Part shown: positions 45,109 to 58,256 of the stretch, piece after piece
Numbering within the stretch: position 1 is the stretch's first letter
How the letters are laid out: every line of letters begins with the position of its first letter
DNA from: Kalmusia sp. IMI 367209
Taxonomy: Eukaryota; Ascomycota; Dothideomycetes; Pleosporales; Didymosphaeriaceae
Direction: 5' to 3'
DNA: 64,000 nt
Assembly: GCA_027946365.1 (NCBI GenBank)
Contig: JAPEUQ010000006.1
Location: 310,001-374,000, forward strand
Made by a program: the position numbers and the translations under genes
The notes under the pieces: model-generated
Seen by the model: the letters and a program-made list of their open reading frames with translations, nothing else
The model's database searches: none
What the model was told of the DNA's origin: nothing

Positions 45109-46414
45109 GGCGGTTGAGATTTTGGCGATTTGATTATGCGGTTGCACCGCGTACGCATTCGACAGAAATGCAAGGTACGCGCCGTTAGCGGGCCTTGGCA
45201 AGGCTTGGGCATCTTCCCCACAATCTGTTTTGCTAGGGGCACAGTGCTGATATCCTCGTGCCCCACCAGATCGAATCACGTCGATATACAGTGGCGGCCT
45301 TCCTGGCAGGCTCCTTCACGGACATGGAGGAGCACGGTCACGCGACACTTCGGCTTACTCCGAACAGGCCACCCCTTCTCAATGCAACTTTCAGCAGCAA
45401 CGCACGACGTTTTACAAAACGCTCCAGCATTCAAGCACTCGGCATTTCTCATGGGTTAATAGTGTTGATCCTAACATCCTGTCTTGCGGGCCGATACATA
45501 CGAAGACGAGTTCCCTGCAATCTCTTCTTCATGTGAAGGTACGGCCTCCAGCAACTACAGCAGCGTCTATCGATTTATACGCGGCGCATGAGAGATTCAT
45601 AAAGAGAAGGTGACAATACCAAAGGAGGTCCATGCTCCGGGCGGGCCGACACGACCGTCGTCCAGATTGGCTCGCTTTCCCCCGCAACCCCAGAAGCCTA
45701 ACCGCAGTGGTCGTGCACGCCGTGCATCCGGGGTGTATTGACGCCAACTGGTCGTCGCCTCCGCTCAGATTTTGCGCTTCCATCAGCTACCCTGCCCATC
45801 GCAAAATTTCAACGCCGCTGATTCCTGCCAGTCATGTTACGCAGTCGCAATATTCTGCCTGTCTACCAAACGGAATCTCCGGGTGCTACGAGGCGTGTCC
45901 GGGTCTTGAGGCTTAGAATTTGAGCTTGCAGCCTTGGAACAAGCAATAGGAACGCAACATTACCCCAACTATCAGCCACGACACGAGGGTAGACACAAAG
46001 CACATGCTCGTGAGGTTGTGGAGCTTCCTGCCTCGGTCGTCTTTCAACATCTGTGGCTACAATTTCGGAGTGAAACCCAATCAAGTTACCTTGTTCGCAT
46101 CTCATTCGTTATTGGTATACAAATGGTTAGTCGCCACCGCGCCTCCTTTCGAAACCCCGAATGATCTACATATCCCTCGGTTTGCGCACGAACCTTGTCG
46201 TGGGCCTTGCCGGCTTTGCTCAAGATTCTCGTTTTTGGACATTCATGTGCTTCTTCTCCACCTTCTTGCTCTCATTATAAGCTTGTTTCCCCGCAAACTC
46301 TCCACATGTTCCGACGCTGACCCCAGTGTTGCGGCCCGTACTGTTGTGGCCAGCTGACCTACCTTTTTCTCTGTTCCTCGACACCCAATCGCGCTCAGCG
46401 CAACGTAGTTCAAC
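45109..46414. other. Intergenic divergent region, 1.3 kb
   Basis: Separates the G-patch gene (minus) from the DUF3712 gene (plus). Several short frames on both strands, none with protein character or splice partners. C/T-rich near 46,200-46,390, the probable leader of the downstream gene. Confidence 0.5.
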
Positions 46415-47626
46415 ATGGAGAATAAGGAATTCGAGCCCTCTCGCCAGGAGGTCTACCACGATGAACAAGTCACAAATGGCGCAACAAAACAGAGGAAAGG
46501 AGGCGTATTTAACACTCTATACCCTCCGGGTCCAAGGCCTGGAGCCGGACCGCGGATGAAGAATCACTGCAGGAAGTTTTGGTGGTGTGGTATGTACCTC
46601 AGTATTGCGGTCTCGCCATTATCAAACAAAGACTGATTTAAGGAACACAGACCTTATTGTCATTATCGCCCTTGCTCTAGTGATTGTTTTACCCATCATA
46701 TTTGTTGCGATCCCGAAGAAGGCTCAGCACGACATCAATGCATCCACATTGGAAGTTACGTCGCAAGAGGTCACCAACACAGAGCCAAATCAAGTTCATT
46801 TGAATATCAAGAGCATTGCGAGAAGTGGCAGCTCATTCCATCCTACTATCGAAGGCTTCAAAGCCGGTCTGTCATTGGAAGGAAAAGAGCCGTTCCTTTA
46901 CCTCAATGTACCAGAAGTCAAAGCAGAGGCGGAGACCGACATCAACATCGACCAAGATGCTCCGATCGTAAACTTAGACTCTTTCAAGGAATACAACAAG
47001 GTCGCCATGGCCAGCGAGACTTTCACCCTTCTCATGAGTGGCAAGACCAAGGTCCACCAAAAGGGTTTAAAAGCCATCTCTGTTGACTACAATAAGAAAA
47101 TAGAAATGAAAGGTAAGCCCTGGCGCCTCACTCACTCACACACCGTACACCGAAACCGCAAATACTGACGCTTTTAGGTCTCAACAAACTCTCAGGCCTT
47201 AACATTACTAACATCAAGATCCTCTTCGGCACCAAGAATGAACTCCCAGACGGTTCCAACATGATTGGCAACGTCATCATCCCCAACCCCTCCGTCATGA
47301 CGCTCGACCTCGGAAACGTCACCATGAATCTCGCCATCGACGGCAAGGCCATCGGCACCTCGCTGCTCCCCAACCTTCTTCTAAAGCCTGGCCAGAACAA
47401 CATTACCATGTCAAGCAAACTCGACCAACTCCAAGTCGTCCAGGACATTACCGACAAATATAAGAACGGCATCATCCCCCTCGAGATTGTGGGCAACAGC
47501 AGCATCCGCAATGGAGAGCACCTGGAATACTTCGAGGAGGCCATCAAGAGCAACACTATCAAGCTAAACTTGGATGTCGGTCCCGCGCTAGCCGCCATCG
47601 GGCTCAACATCACGGGTTCTTCTTAG
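46415..47626 (+). CDS. Single-pass membrane protein with DUF3712 (LEA14/Tag1-like)
   Basis: Function not known precisely; DUF3712 proteins include vacuolar Tag1, involved in ending autophagy in yeast. Exons 46415-46589, 46651-47112, 47178-47626 (introns 61 and 65 bp), 361 aa. The first ~58 residues are hydrophilic and Pro/Gly-rich (NTLYPPGPRPGAGPRMKNH), then one membrane helix LIVIIALALVIVLPIIFVAI, consistent with a type II orientation. The lumenal part is beta-rich with NITNIKILFG, PSVMTLDLGNVTMNLAIDGK and several N-glycosylation sequons (NIT, NVT, NSS). The first intron ends just before the membrane helix. Confidence 0.82.
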
Positions 47627-48288
47627 AATGATGACAATAGACGGAGGCTTCATCGGCTTTTTACCCTAGGTCGTCGGTGTATGGAGTTCGTTGCTGTGTA
47701 ACGACTGTGTCGATTCGCGGAAATGCTACGGTGCTTATGTGATGGAATAATCCTCCGGACGCCTCTGTGGGGCTGTCCGAGACGTGTATTTCTTGATAAG
47801 GGCTTGGGATGGAATGAAACGGAATTGAATGGTTGATATATGATACCTTCTTTTATTAATTCTTCAACAATGGATGTCGAGCGCTTCACGTTTGGTTCGC
47901 TCTTCGACTACGATATTGTTTGTTGTTTTCACTATAACGCTTGAATATAAAGCATGGTACTGCTATATCTGTTTACATATTTTGTTAGCAGCTGGTCGTG
48001 TCACCAAACAATCTGATTGTGCATTAGATCGTTTCCACTGCAGCTTTCACTCCTAGACTCACTAATAGTCTCACTCATCAGATAAATACTTTGACTAGAT
48101 AATACTTCCACTATATGATGGTTTCCACTCCTTCACATACACGCATGGTTCGCCGAGCGGTAGTCTGCCGTCACCTGAACGAATATCAGCACTATAGGAA
48201 GGCAAAAGCCAATTTAGCTGGCATTGAGCCGACATATCCTCCATTATGGAACCAAGGGCCACTCGACCACTTTCACAAGCTCCGACCT
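47627..48288. other. Intergenic region between convergent genes
   Basis: AT-rich 3' flanks; no gene seen. A plus frame at 48115-48516 is antisense to the next gene and is not called. Confidence 0.5.
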
Positions 48289-48946
48289 TCAGATCTCGAA
48301 TTCCTCGTCGAAAAAGTCCACGATTCCGCGCATGTCATCTACTCCCACTGCTTCCGCCAAGTGCCGTGCTGCACGCTCGTCCATCTTAGCTTGCAGCGCA
48401 ATGAGCATCACCTCCTTCAGGCTTCCTGCTATGTCGCTCAGGCGGATGACTTGCTCTTCAGTGAGCTTGATTTCAATAGTGCAGTATGGCAAGAGATCGC
48501 GGACTGCCGTCTTTAGGATTTGGTGTTGCGCGTCAGCGGTGGGTCTGCGACCGGGGGCAACCGTCTGCAACATTGTCGGAGGGATCTTGTGTAGGCGATA
48601 GTCCTGCGGTCCATCGATTTGCGGAAGGCTGGATTCTGGAGACTTGACGTGGCGGGTTGGGTTTACGAACTCTGTTGCTCCACTACACAGTACTTCAAGA
48701 GCCGAAGATGATGAAGTAGTGTTGCTTCCTCTTTCGTGATGGCTGGTAATGGAAGCGCTGCTGCTGACCTTTTGTAAACAATTCTAAAATAATCAGAATA
48801 ATGTGTTTCGATAACTCTGAAGGTTCACTCACTTGGATCTGCATGCATTGCCAATCAATCTTTGTAACAATACTTTGCTCCACCTCCGAAACATGCCCGC
48901 CTGGCTTAGGGAAGGGACGCGACTCATCAGCGACTTTCTGTGACAT
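48289..48946 (-). CDS. Conserved-looking protein of unknown function, 202 aa
   Basis: Not recognised. Exons on minus 48946-48833 and 48783-48289 (49-bp intron, gtgagt...tag), in phase, 202 aa. It starts MSQKVADESRPFPKPGGHVS; the middle (~residues 45-95) is Ser-rich and probably disordered. The C-terminal ~95 residues look like a folded helical domain: LQTVAPGRRPTADAQHQILK, AVRDLLPYCTIEIKLTEEQV, LIALQAKMDERAARHLAEAV, ending in an acidic tail (DFFDEEFEI). No signal peptide or membrane segment. A longer N-terminus from ATG 49093 is possible in frame but looks like leader sequence. Confidence 0.65.
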
Positions 48947-49394
48947 AGTGTATAATGTAGAAATTGTAGGTCTGTAGAGAATCGGGTGCCGGTAGATCGG
49001 TGGTCGAGACGAAAAGTTGATAGAGAAAAGAAGAGGTAGTGCGTCACGTGGGTCGATGTTGAAGGAGGAATGGGTTGGTATGCGCCTTCCCATACCAGTC
49101 TATCAATTGCGAGTTGGAAAGAACCACTCAGACGTGACACAGAGTCTATACATACGACTAATTCAATTCTAATACACGTATGGTACATGCTTCTAAGATG
49201 CTGATAGTGGAGAAGGCTGGTCGCACGTTCAAATTTTTAATCTGACGGGGTATCGTGAGAGGAGAATATGGATGACGTCGCTCCGAAGCGTAAGTATAGT
49301 ATAAGAAACCTCTCCACAGTGCATCCGAAATTCTAGCGTAATGTGAAGTCAAGAGGAAAAAATGGGAATGGGTTCTCTTCTCACTTCTCGCGAT
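48947..49394. other. Intergenic spacer
   Basis: Promoter of the 202-aa protein gene and 3' flank of the OPA3-like gene. No separate gene seen. Confidence 0.5.
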
Positions 49395-50318
49395 TTACGA
49401 AGGAGTGGCCGACGGTGGCGATGGCGGGATGTTGCTCTGAGCTTCAGCTTTGCCATCAACACTGACGTTGTCACCTTTTTCGTTCCATAAGGAGTACCGC
49501 CCTAATATGGACGTGGAACGTTGATGCCGCTCCTTGATGCTCTCAAGTTCTGTATCCACAGCCTTTAGCTCCTTGCGTAGCTGTTTCAAGCTACCTCTTA
49601 TCTGGTCTTCCTCAAATTTTCCAGGACCATTTTCATTTGGCTTCTGGATATCACTCTTCCCTTTCAGGAAGCCGAGCAAGCCAGTCGGGGTGGGCTCCGG
49701 GTGGTGAGCTTTCAATGCTTCTATTTCCGCGCTGATGCTCCTGAACTCCTCTTTCAGCTCTTCCACATCCTCACGAATATCGTCGCGTTGGTTCCTTGCC
49801 TTCCTTCTCTGCCGCCACTGCTCGAATATTATGACACCGATGCCCACAGAAAATATAAATGCTTCGGCTACGAAGTTTGCGCCCATCTCGATGGCTTTTG
49901 CTTCCGAAAGCGGCCGTATCCGTGGCTTGCTCGCTGCCTCGATTTTTTTCTTCGCCGCTTCCCTCTCTTGTTTCGTCATCGCTTCCTCCGCCATTGTTTC
50001 CGCCTCTGTCTTCACCGTGGGTATTTGTGACTTCTTCCGCGCGGCTTCTGCGGCTTTGACTTCCTTCGCTATCTGGCGGTCGATCACGGCGGGATCCTGG
50101 AGAAGACCGAGTCGCATTCGCATGTCAATTCTGTGGAGGCGTTGCGCGAACTTGACGCATATATTGCGGAACCTTTCGTGCTCGTGGGCGTTGCGTTTGA
50201 TGTTGTTCTAGGCTATAGGTCAGCCTGACTGGAGGTGAGTGGATCATTCTATACTCACAGCTATAGGCTTTGCAAATGTCCTTACGGCAAGAGAGGCTAT
50301 CTTGAGGGTGAGCGACAT
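49395..50318 (-). CDS. OPA3-like protein
   Basis: Likely mitochondrial inner/outer membrane protein of the OPA3 family (human OPA3 affects mitochondrial morphology). Exons on minus 50318-50259 and 50207-49395 (51-bp intron), 290 aa. The N-terminus matches OPA3: MSLTLKIASLAVRTFAKPIA then NNIKRNAHEHERFRNICVKF across the junction and AQRLHRIDMRMRLGL. A hydrophobic segment with the family core GANFVAEAFIFSVGIGVIIF is followed by a basic stretch. The rest is a charged coiled coil (DDIREDVEELKEEFRSISAE, LKQLRKELKAVDTELESIKE) and a Pro/Ser tail, longer than in animal OPA3, as usual for fungi. Confidence 0.85.
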
Positions 50319-50814
50319 TGTGGGGTGCTAGAACGCCGGGAGGCGCCTTGTCTCGGTTGCGACCGAAGGTGAAGATTCAATAATTTCGAAGGGAGAATGC
50401 GCATGCGCTGCAAGCTTCGCGATTTAACCTAGCTGATGGTTTATACGATAACTGAATGGATCACGGGCGCATTGTGAGGGGCGAGGCATAAACTGTGTGG
50501 TTTGGCAGTAAGAGGGACGGCCGGTCTAAATGGGCGAGGTCGAGTCGTGGCTGCCTCCAGTTTTCGGAGCTGCGTCCGAATTGCGTAGGTATAGCAGTCA
50601 GTATTCGCGCAAATAGTAGCAGACCAAAACTGCTTCCTGGTTATTTGAAATATAGCTTTCAAATGCTGGATGCGTATCCAGTTCCACAGCTTCCGATGTG
50701 CGCATGGGATCGTGCAGCTCTAGATGGCCCGTGCGGTTGCTAGGTGCTTGGGGCCCAAACAAACAACCGCCAAACTTCAATGTTCACACCTACCATCCCG
50801 ACATCCACCACCCA
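50319..50814. promoter_or_regulatory. Divergent promoter region, OPA3-like and Polo kinase genes
   Basis: 496 bp between the two ATGs. No named element recognised. An upstream in-frame extension of the kinase frame to 50698 lacks conserved residues. Confidence 0.45.
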
Positions 50815-53575
50815 ATGTCTGCCCCGTCTGTCCACGCCGATGCGCCGCCCGAGCTGGTTCGTGATCCAGAGGGTCTACAGTATGAAACTGGCCCTCAACT
50901 TGGAAAAGGTGGTTTCGCCATTTGCCATAGAGCGAAGCTGCTTCAGCACGACCACCTCGGGAACACCACCGTCGCTTTGAAAATTGTCAAGTCGAAAATG
51001 GAGCCGCCCAAGCTGGCGCAAAAGGTCTGCGAGCCGCTGTATCACTTCGAATATTGCTGACATATTCTAGTTTGTGACAGAACTTCAAATCCACTCGAAG
51101 TTAGCCCACCCGAACATCGTTGAATTCTACCGCGCGTTTTCCTTTGAGAAGAGCACGTATGTTGTCCTTGAGCTCTGCGAAAATGGCTCTCTTGCCGATG
51201 CAATCAAGAAGCGAAAATACTTTACTATGCCTGAGATTAGGCGATTCATGATCCAGACATGCGGCGCTATCAAATATTTACATCAGCGGAACATTGTGCA
51301 TAGGGATCTAAAAACAGGGAATCTTTTTCTCGACGGTGAGATGAACGTCAAAGTCGGCGACTTTGGGCTTGCTGCATTGCTAGTATCGCAAAGCGATTAT
51401 GGTGCTATTCGCCGAACGACAATGTGCGGAACACCGAATTATCTGGCACCCGAGGTATTAGAGAAGACTGGAAAGGGTCATGACGAGAAGGTAGACCTTT
51501 GGGCGATAGGTATCATGATGTGAGGGTCATTTTGTTTAGTTGTAGGAAACAAATACTGACTTGCCTAGGTACACACTGGCCGTCGGCAGAGCACCTTTCC
51601 ACTCAACGAAACGAGAAGACATTTATCGGAAATTGAAGGCGAGGGAGTACTCTTGGCCCGACCTAGCAAAATGCCCAAATGAGATCACGGATGACCTTCG
51701 TGATATTGTATCCTTACTGCTCGTACATGAGGACGAACGGCCGACCCCTGACGAAATCGTTGCACATCCATTCTTCACTCTGGGACATGTCCCACTGCAG
51801 CTAGACAGCGCATGCACGTCCCGTGTGCCAAAATGGCCTAAGATACGCCCGCCGACAGTCACGACTATCAAGCGCGGATACACAGACGAGTGGTGGACGC
51901 TATGCAAGGCATCTGCGGTAGGCAAATACGGGCCAGAGCCTGGTCAAGCATTTGGTGCATATGGAAGTAGAAGGAACAAGACTGTAGCACGGGACTGCCA
52001 GAAGGAGATTGAATCTGGGAAACAGCCCAGTATACCCTTCGCAAAAGAGACCGTATACCTGCCGTTTCCTGCGCGCGTACAATGGCCTTACCAGAACGCG
52101 GGTGGGCTGAGTGATATAACAGAGGAGAGGGAGTCATCTTCGGAAGGTCAAGCTCTTGTAGAGACTACAGGTAACGACCGAACGAAAGGACGACCCCCCC
52201 GTAATGCACGAAGGGTAGAAGCCATGCCGACTTTGAAAGAGAACAAAGAACCATTACAAGCGGCGGAGCCTGTACAGAGAGTGGTTGACAAACAGCCAAC
52301 GCGAATGCGCACTGTCCGGAAAATATCTAATCCGAGAGTAACGGCAGCGACAGCGCCTGCTGCGGTACCTTTGAAAGTCTCTAAGGAAACTCGCTCCACG
52401 CAGCGGGCTAAGCTAGCGAGAGAAGCATCGAAGGAGAAGGAAGAACCTTTGGAGGATATCGCTCCACTGCAAATAACGAAAACCAGCTCAAGAACGACTC
52501 AAAGAGCAGATTCGTCCGCACCCAAGCCAGCAGCACCTCAGACGTCAACTACGCGGACTGCACCACGAATACGTGCATTAAGCGCCGAAGTACCCGCAAC
52601 TGACCCTACAGCGGTGCTATCGCAGTTGTACACTTTCCGGGACAACCTAGCACGAGCCTTAGAGAAAAAGCCTACATATTCCAAGCGGGACAAGCAAACA
52701 AAGCTACCCTTTGTGTCTAAGTGGGTGGATTATTCACGGAAATATGGCGTTGGGTATGTTCTTGAAGGTGGCAGTGTAGGAGTTTTGACAGCAGCAACAG
52801 AGCATTATCCCGTTACCGTGGGCTTCACCACGAATGGGTTGCACCACCTCAAGGAGCTTTCCAAGAATTCGGAATATCTGAAGTCGATCCCGATGCAATT
52901 TTGGGCGGCTCCGAAGAAGGAACACGGAATATGTCGCATTAAGATGGAACAACGACGGGCTGACGATATCCGACTATACTGGCAAAAGTTTGGCAGATAC
53001 ATGTGTTCGCAGTTGGGCGACGAAGATTGGCCAGAAAACCACGACGAGCGGCCAAATTTTGTCAAATTTTACCAGCGCCTGGGGAACTTTGGAGTCTGGG
53101 GCTTTGATGATGGCTCTTTCCAGGTATGACCAGGCCCTCACTTGTCTTCGAGCGTATCACCTAACTCCGTCTATAGTTCAACTTCCCAGACCACACAAAA
53201 CTGGTGCTATCGTCAGACGCTGGATACGGCAAGCTCGTATGCCTTTCAATGGAGGGCACCGCTGTTTTAAGGGATACCAATAAAGTTCCATGGGACTTTG
53301 TCAAAAGTCGCGAGACACTACATGGTTCTCTCCAACAGCTACTGTACGGATCCGTTCGCCAGGAGGATAGTTACAAAGAACTCACTGAAGCCAACGATTT
53401 GCGAGGAAAGTTAGAATTTATTCAGACTATTATCCAGGACTGGATCTCTGGCGGGGGTCTAGGATGTCTGGCCGTGCTGAAGGATTATGAATGGAGAGGA
53501 GTGCAGCCGGCTTCGGACCGCAAGAGGCATGATTGGGCTAGCGTTGGACGATTTGGTGGCGATGTTTTCGACTGA
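50815..53575 (+). CDS. CDC5: Polo-like kinase (Cdc5 / PlkA)
   Basis: Mitotic Ser/Thr kinase acting at spindle poles, kinetochores and in mitotic exit. Exons 50815-51024, 51071-51519, 51569-53123, 53177-53575 (introns 46-53 bp), 870 aa. Kinase domain: Gly loop LGKGGFAICHRAK, VALKIVK, HRDLKTGN with Asp149, DFGLA, T-loop MCGTPNYLAPEVL. A long, poorly conserved linker (about residues 380-610, Arg/Thr/Pro-rich) precedes the polo-box domain. Polo box 1 has the phosphopeptide-site Trp in KWVDYSRKYGVGYVLEGGSV. Polo box 2 contains DHTKLVLSSDAGYG, supplying the His744/Lys746 phosphate pincer. Both halves are intact, so substrate docking should work. A short Asp-ended tail (GGDVFD) closes the protein. 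Confidence 0.95.
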
Positions 53576-54201
53576 AACTCGAAGTCTGCTATGATTTTTG
53601 CGAGCGAGAAAGCGAGGCGTTTTGGGTAAGCGGTATTGTTATTTCCGCATTTTGCATAGGCGCGGCGTCTTTCTCTGATGACTTGATGGGACTGTTATTC
53701 GAGCGCTCATTATGATGAGTTTGCATGTCCGCCTCGGCGCGACGGTTTTTACGTATTGTTGGGAGTAAAGTTGGGTACTAGATGGCAATTGCCTACATTC
53801 AATCAGAGGGTTCTGAATGAGCGCTACGTAACGAATCATGGTGAGACCACATAAAGTAAATGCATTAGCGATGCTGACTGGACGCGGTGGTGTCGGTAGT
53901 GTCGGGTATGCGAGAGGTCGCCGAGTGTGTTGCGCGTCGTGTTTTGTGGAGTGGCTGATTCATGCTCAGCCACAGGCCACGCCTTATGTCACAGCGAGCG
54001 GCGGAACCCAGGGAAAGACCTACCCACTCCAGCGCGCTCCCACAATCACTCGAACCACAATCGCTCGCGCGTCGAAGCACCCCTTACTTCGCCACCTCTT
54101 TCTCTGTCGCTCCCTTGGATTTACCTACGCATTTCGCAGACTCGTCCACGACACTGGCTGATAGAGCACCCGAGTTCTGAGCGAGTTATTGGGCATCAAC
54201 G
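53576..54201. other. Intergenic region, Polo 3' flank and myosin promoter
   Basis: No gene seen; C/T-rich toward the myosin start, as in a leader. Confidence 0.5.
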
Positions 54202-57200
54202 ATGAAGGTGGGACTACCTCGAAACCCCTTGTAAAGATTCTGTAGGCGCTGACCGAGTCTGTATAGGCGGTGAGCAAGCGCGCTGGGCGCAAAAAGGATG
54301 CCGGTGGCGGCGGCGCCGCGCAGAAGGCGGGTTTCACGAAGAAGGCAGTCTTCGAGAGCACCAAGAAGAAGGAGGTCGGCGTATCAGATCTCACTTTGAT
54401 CAGCAAGATCTCAAACGAGGCCATCAATGACAATCTGAAGAAGCGATTCGAGAATGCGGAAATCTATGTACGTGCGGACCCCCGCGGCAGGCTCCAGCCA
54501 TATCGAAACGTCGAGGCAACCGAGAGCATGCGCTGATTTGGTCGCAGACATACATCGGTCATGTGCTTGTGTCCGTCAACCCGTTTCGGGATCGTATGTA
54601 TCACACATGATTCCTTGTACTGCGCGCTGACAGCGGGTAGTGGGCATATACACAGACCAGGTTCTGGACAGTTACCGGGGCAAGAACAGATTGGAGGTAT
54701 GCTTTGGCTTTAGATGTAATTGCGCTTTTCAAGTTGACGTGGTTAGGTTCCTCCACATGTTTTCGCCATCGCCGAGTCCTCATACTACAACATGAAAGCA
54801 TACAAGGAGAACCAGTGTGTGATCATCTCTGGCGAGTCCGGTGCAGGCAAGACCGAGGCCGCGAAACGAATAATGCAGTATATTGCCAATGTGTCGGGGG
54901 GCAGCAATAGCTCAATTCAGGAGATCAAGGACACGGTGCTGGCCACGAACCCTCTGCTTGAGTCATTTGGCAATGCGAAAACGTTGAGAAACAACAACTC
55001 TTCGCGATTCGGAAAATACCTCGAGATTCAGTTCAATGCGCAGGGCGAGCCAGTAGGAGCGAACATCAACAACTACTTGCTTGAGAAGTCTAGAGTGGTG
55101 GGGCAGATCACGAACGAGAGAAACTTTCACATCTTTTACCAGTTCGCAAAAGCAGCGTCGTCGAATCATAGGGGTAATGTCGCTTCAAATCCCGATGACG
55201 ATAACGTTAGGACTGACACAAACAGAAATATTCGGTATTCAGCAACCGCAGCAGTACATTTACACAAGCCGCTCGAAATGTTACGACGTCCAGGGCATCG
55301 ACGATCACGCCGAATTTAAAGACACTCTGGATGCTATGAAAATCATTGGTCTGTCCCAGGCTGAGCAAGACAGCATTTTCAGAATGCTCTCGGCTATATT
55401 ATGGCTAGGAAACGTGAGTTTCCGGGAAGACGACAACGGTAATACCACAATCGTTGATCAATCGGTCGTTGATTTCGTCGCCTATCTGCTAGAGGTAGAC
55501 GCAGCGCAAGTGAATAAAGCGCTCACCACACGTGTCATGGAGACTAGTCGAGGCGGACGGCGAGGATCAATATACGACGTCCCGTTGAATCCTGCTCAAG
55601 CAACAGCTGTGCGAGATGCATTATCAAAAGCCATCTACTTCAATCTCTTCGATTGGATCGTTGCCCGCGTGAACGTTTCGCTGCAAGCGCGAGACACGGT
55701 GGCCTACTCAATTGGAATTCTGGATATTTACGGCTTCGAAATTTTTGAGCGGAACAGTTTCGAACAGCTGTGCATCAACTACGTCAACGAGAAACTTCAG
55801 CAAATCTTTATCCAATTAACACTCCGGACAGAACAAGAAGAATACGCACGAGAACAGATCAAATGGACGCCGATCAAATACTTCGACAACAAGGTTGTGT
55901 GCGAGTTGATCGAGGAAAGGCGTCCGCCTGGTGTGTTTGCCAATCTAAACGACGCTTGTGCGACTGCGAGCGCAGATCCTGCCGCTGCAGATCAGACTTT
56001 CGTCCAAAGACTGAATTCTCTTTCTTCCAATCCAAACTTCCAACCACGGCAAGGACAATTCATCATCAAGCACTACGCTGGTGACGTGTCGTACGCTGTT
56101 GATGGCATGACTGACAAGAATAAAGATCAATTACTCAAAGATCTACTTATCCTCCTTGGCAATAGCTCCAATGCTTTTGTACATACACTTTTTCCGGATC
56201 AAATCGATACTGATAACAAGAGACGTCCTCCCACGGCCGGTGATAAGATTAAGGTCTCTGCAAACGCTCTTGTGGACACGCTCATGAAAGCGCAACCCTC
56301 GTACATTCGAACAATCAAGCCGAACGAGAATAAGTCGCCCACGGAGTATAACGAGCCCAATGTTCTACATCAGATCAAGTACCTCGGTTTACAAGAAAAC
56401 GTCCGCATTCGACGTGCTGGTTTTGCGTCCCGTCAGACTTTCGAGAAATTCGTAGAACGATTTTTCCTCTTGTCACCTAAGACGGGTTACGCCGGAGAAT
56501 ACACATGGAGCGGAACGTACGAGAGCGGTGCGAAGCAGATCTTGAAAGACACTAACATTCCCGCCGAGGAATTTCAGATGGGTGTCACGAAGGTTTTCAT
56601 CAAAACTCCCGAAACATTGTTCGCATTAGAGACAATGAGAGACCGCTATTGGCATAATATGGCTATCAGGATCCAACGCGCTTGGAGAAATTACCTACGC
56701 TACCGGACAGAGTGCGCCATCCGAATACAAAGATTCTGGAGGCGCATCAACGGTGGATTCGAATTCATTGAGCTTCGTGATCAAGGACATAAGGTTTTGC
56801 AAGGCCGAAAAGAGCGGAGAAGATACAGTTTGGTCGGGTATCGCAGATTTATGGGCGACTATCTTGGTATCGGCAACAAAGGCGGACCAGGGGAAATGGT
56901 GGCAAACGCAATCGGCATCTCCAACGAAGAGGTCCTCTTTTCATGCCGTGCCGAAGTTCTTGTATCGAAACTTGGCCGCTCTAGCAAGCCTGAAGCCCGG
57001 ACACTAGTCTTGACCAAACGGAATGTCTACCTTGTCAAGCAAGTACTGATCAATCGCCAAGTCCAGATCCAAGCCGAAAGAACCATACCAGTAGGAGCTA
57101 TCAAGTTTATCAGCTGTACGACGTTGAAAGACGACTGGTTCTCCATTGGTGTCGGTTCACCTCAAGAGCCTGACCCACTGGTAAATTGTATCTTTAAAAC

Positions 57201-58256
57201 AGAATTCTTCACTCATCTGACCAACATGTTGCGTGGGTCGTTGAACTTGAAGATAGGAGAAACGTAAGTTAGTAAGACCATATGGTATCGAAGGATGCTA
57301 ACTTTGGCAGAATCGAGTTCAACAAGAAACCTGGGAAGCCAGCTCAGGTCAAGGCGGTTAAAGATCCTGCCGTCCCTCGAGACGACCTATACAAGAGCGG
57401 TACCATACACACAGCGGCTGGGGAGCCACCCAACTCGACATCAAAACCAACACCTAAAGGGAAGCAAGTAGCAGCGAAGCCCATAACCAAAGGCAAGCTG
57501 CTGCGGCCTGGTGGACCTGGAGGGGGTCCGTCGAAACTTGCTAGCCGACCCGCACAATCCAGACCTACACCTGCTGCAGTACCGTTGTCGACACCTGCTA
57601 CTACCCAACCAAGACCCGTACCTCAACCTGTGGCAGCATTGTCAAATGGTACGAGTCATGGACGTAACGCTTCAACATCATCGAACAGAGCGCCGCCGCC
57701 ACCGCCGCCGCCACCCACTGCCCCCCCTGCACCTAAAGAGCCTACCTATAAAGCACTTTATGATTTTGCAGGTCAATCCGCCGGCGAACTCAGCCTCAGG
57801 AAGGATGAAGTCATCCTGATTACTCGAAAAGAGGGTAACGGTATGTAATTCACCAAGATTACTCTGAGAGGAAACGCTAATATGTACACAGGATGGTGGC
57901 TTGCAAAAAGATTAGACGGCTCGGCGGAAGGATGGGCGCCGTCTGCATACTTAGAGGAGGTAGTCAATAAGCCAGCGCCTCCGCCAGCTCCACCAGCACC
58001 TCCAGCTCGCCCCGCTGCTAATGGTGTTCGCGGCAAAGGTGCACCGCCAGCTCCACCAGCCAAACGTCCCGCTGCAAAGAGACCTGCAGCACCCGGCGCA
58101 GCCCGAGATAGCGGTTACTCCGGCAGTGGAGCAAGTAGCTCTGATGTAGGCGCCCGGGACAGTGGGGGAAGCATTGCGGGCGGGCTAGCAGAAGCGCTGA
58201 GGCAACGGCAAGCGGCAATGCAGGGACGTAAGGCAACGGACGAAGACGATTGGTGA
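54202..58256 (+). CDS. myoA: Class I myosin (MyoA / Myo3-Myo5 type)
   Basis: Actin motor at cortical patches, needed for endocytosis and hyphal polarity. Eight exons: 54202-54207, 54267-54467, 54548-54593, 54641-54696, 54747-55173, 55226-57263, 57311-57840, 57892-58256; 1222 aa. The first exon encodes only Met-Lys. Motor: [14 protein letters not shown]-loop GESGAGKT (132-139), switch [11 protein letters not shown], switch [11 protein letters not shown]. The regulatory TEDS-rule site is Ser360 in [11 protein letters not shown], as in fungal myosin-I, so activation by PAK kinases is expected. Two IQ motifs ([25 protein letters not shown]), a TH1 lipid-binding tail, a Pro-rich region ([14 protein letters not shown]), one SH3 domain ([20 protein letters not shown] ... 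[12 protein letters not shown]), and an acidic Arp2/3-binding end (DEDDW). Complete. Confidence 0.95.
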
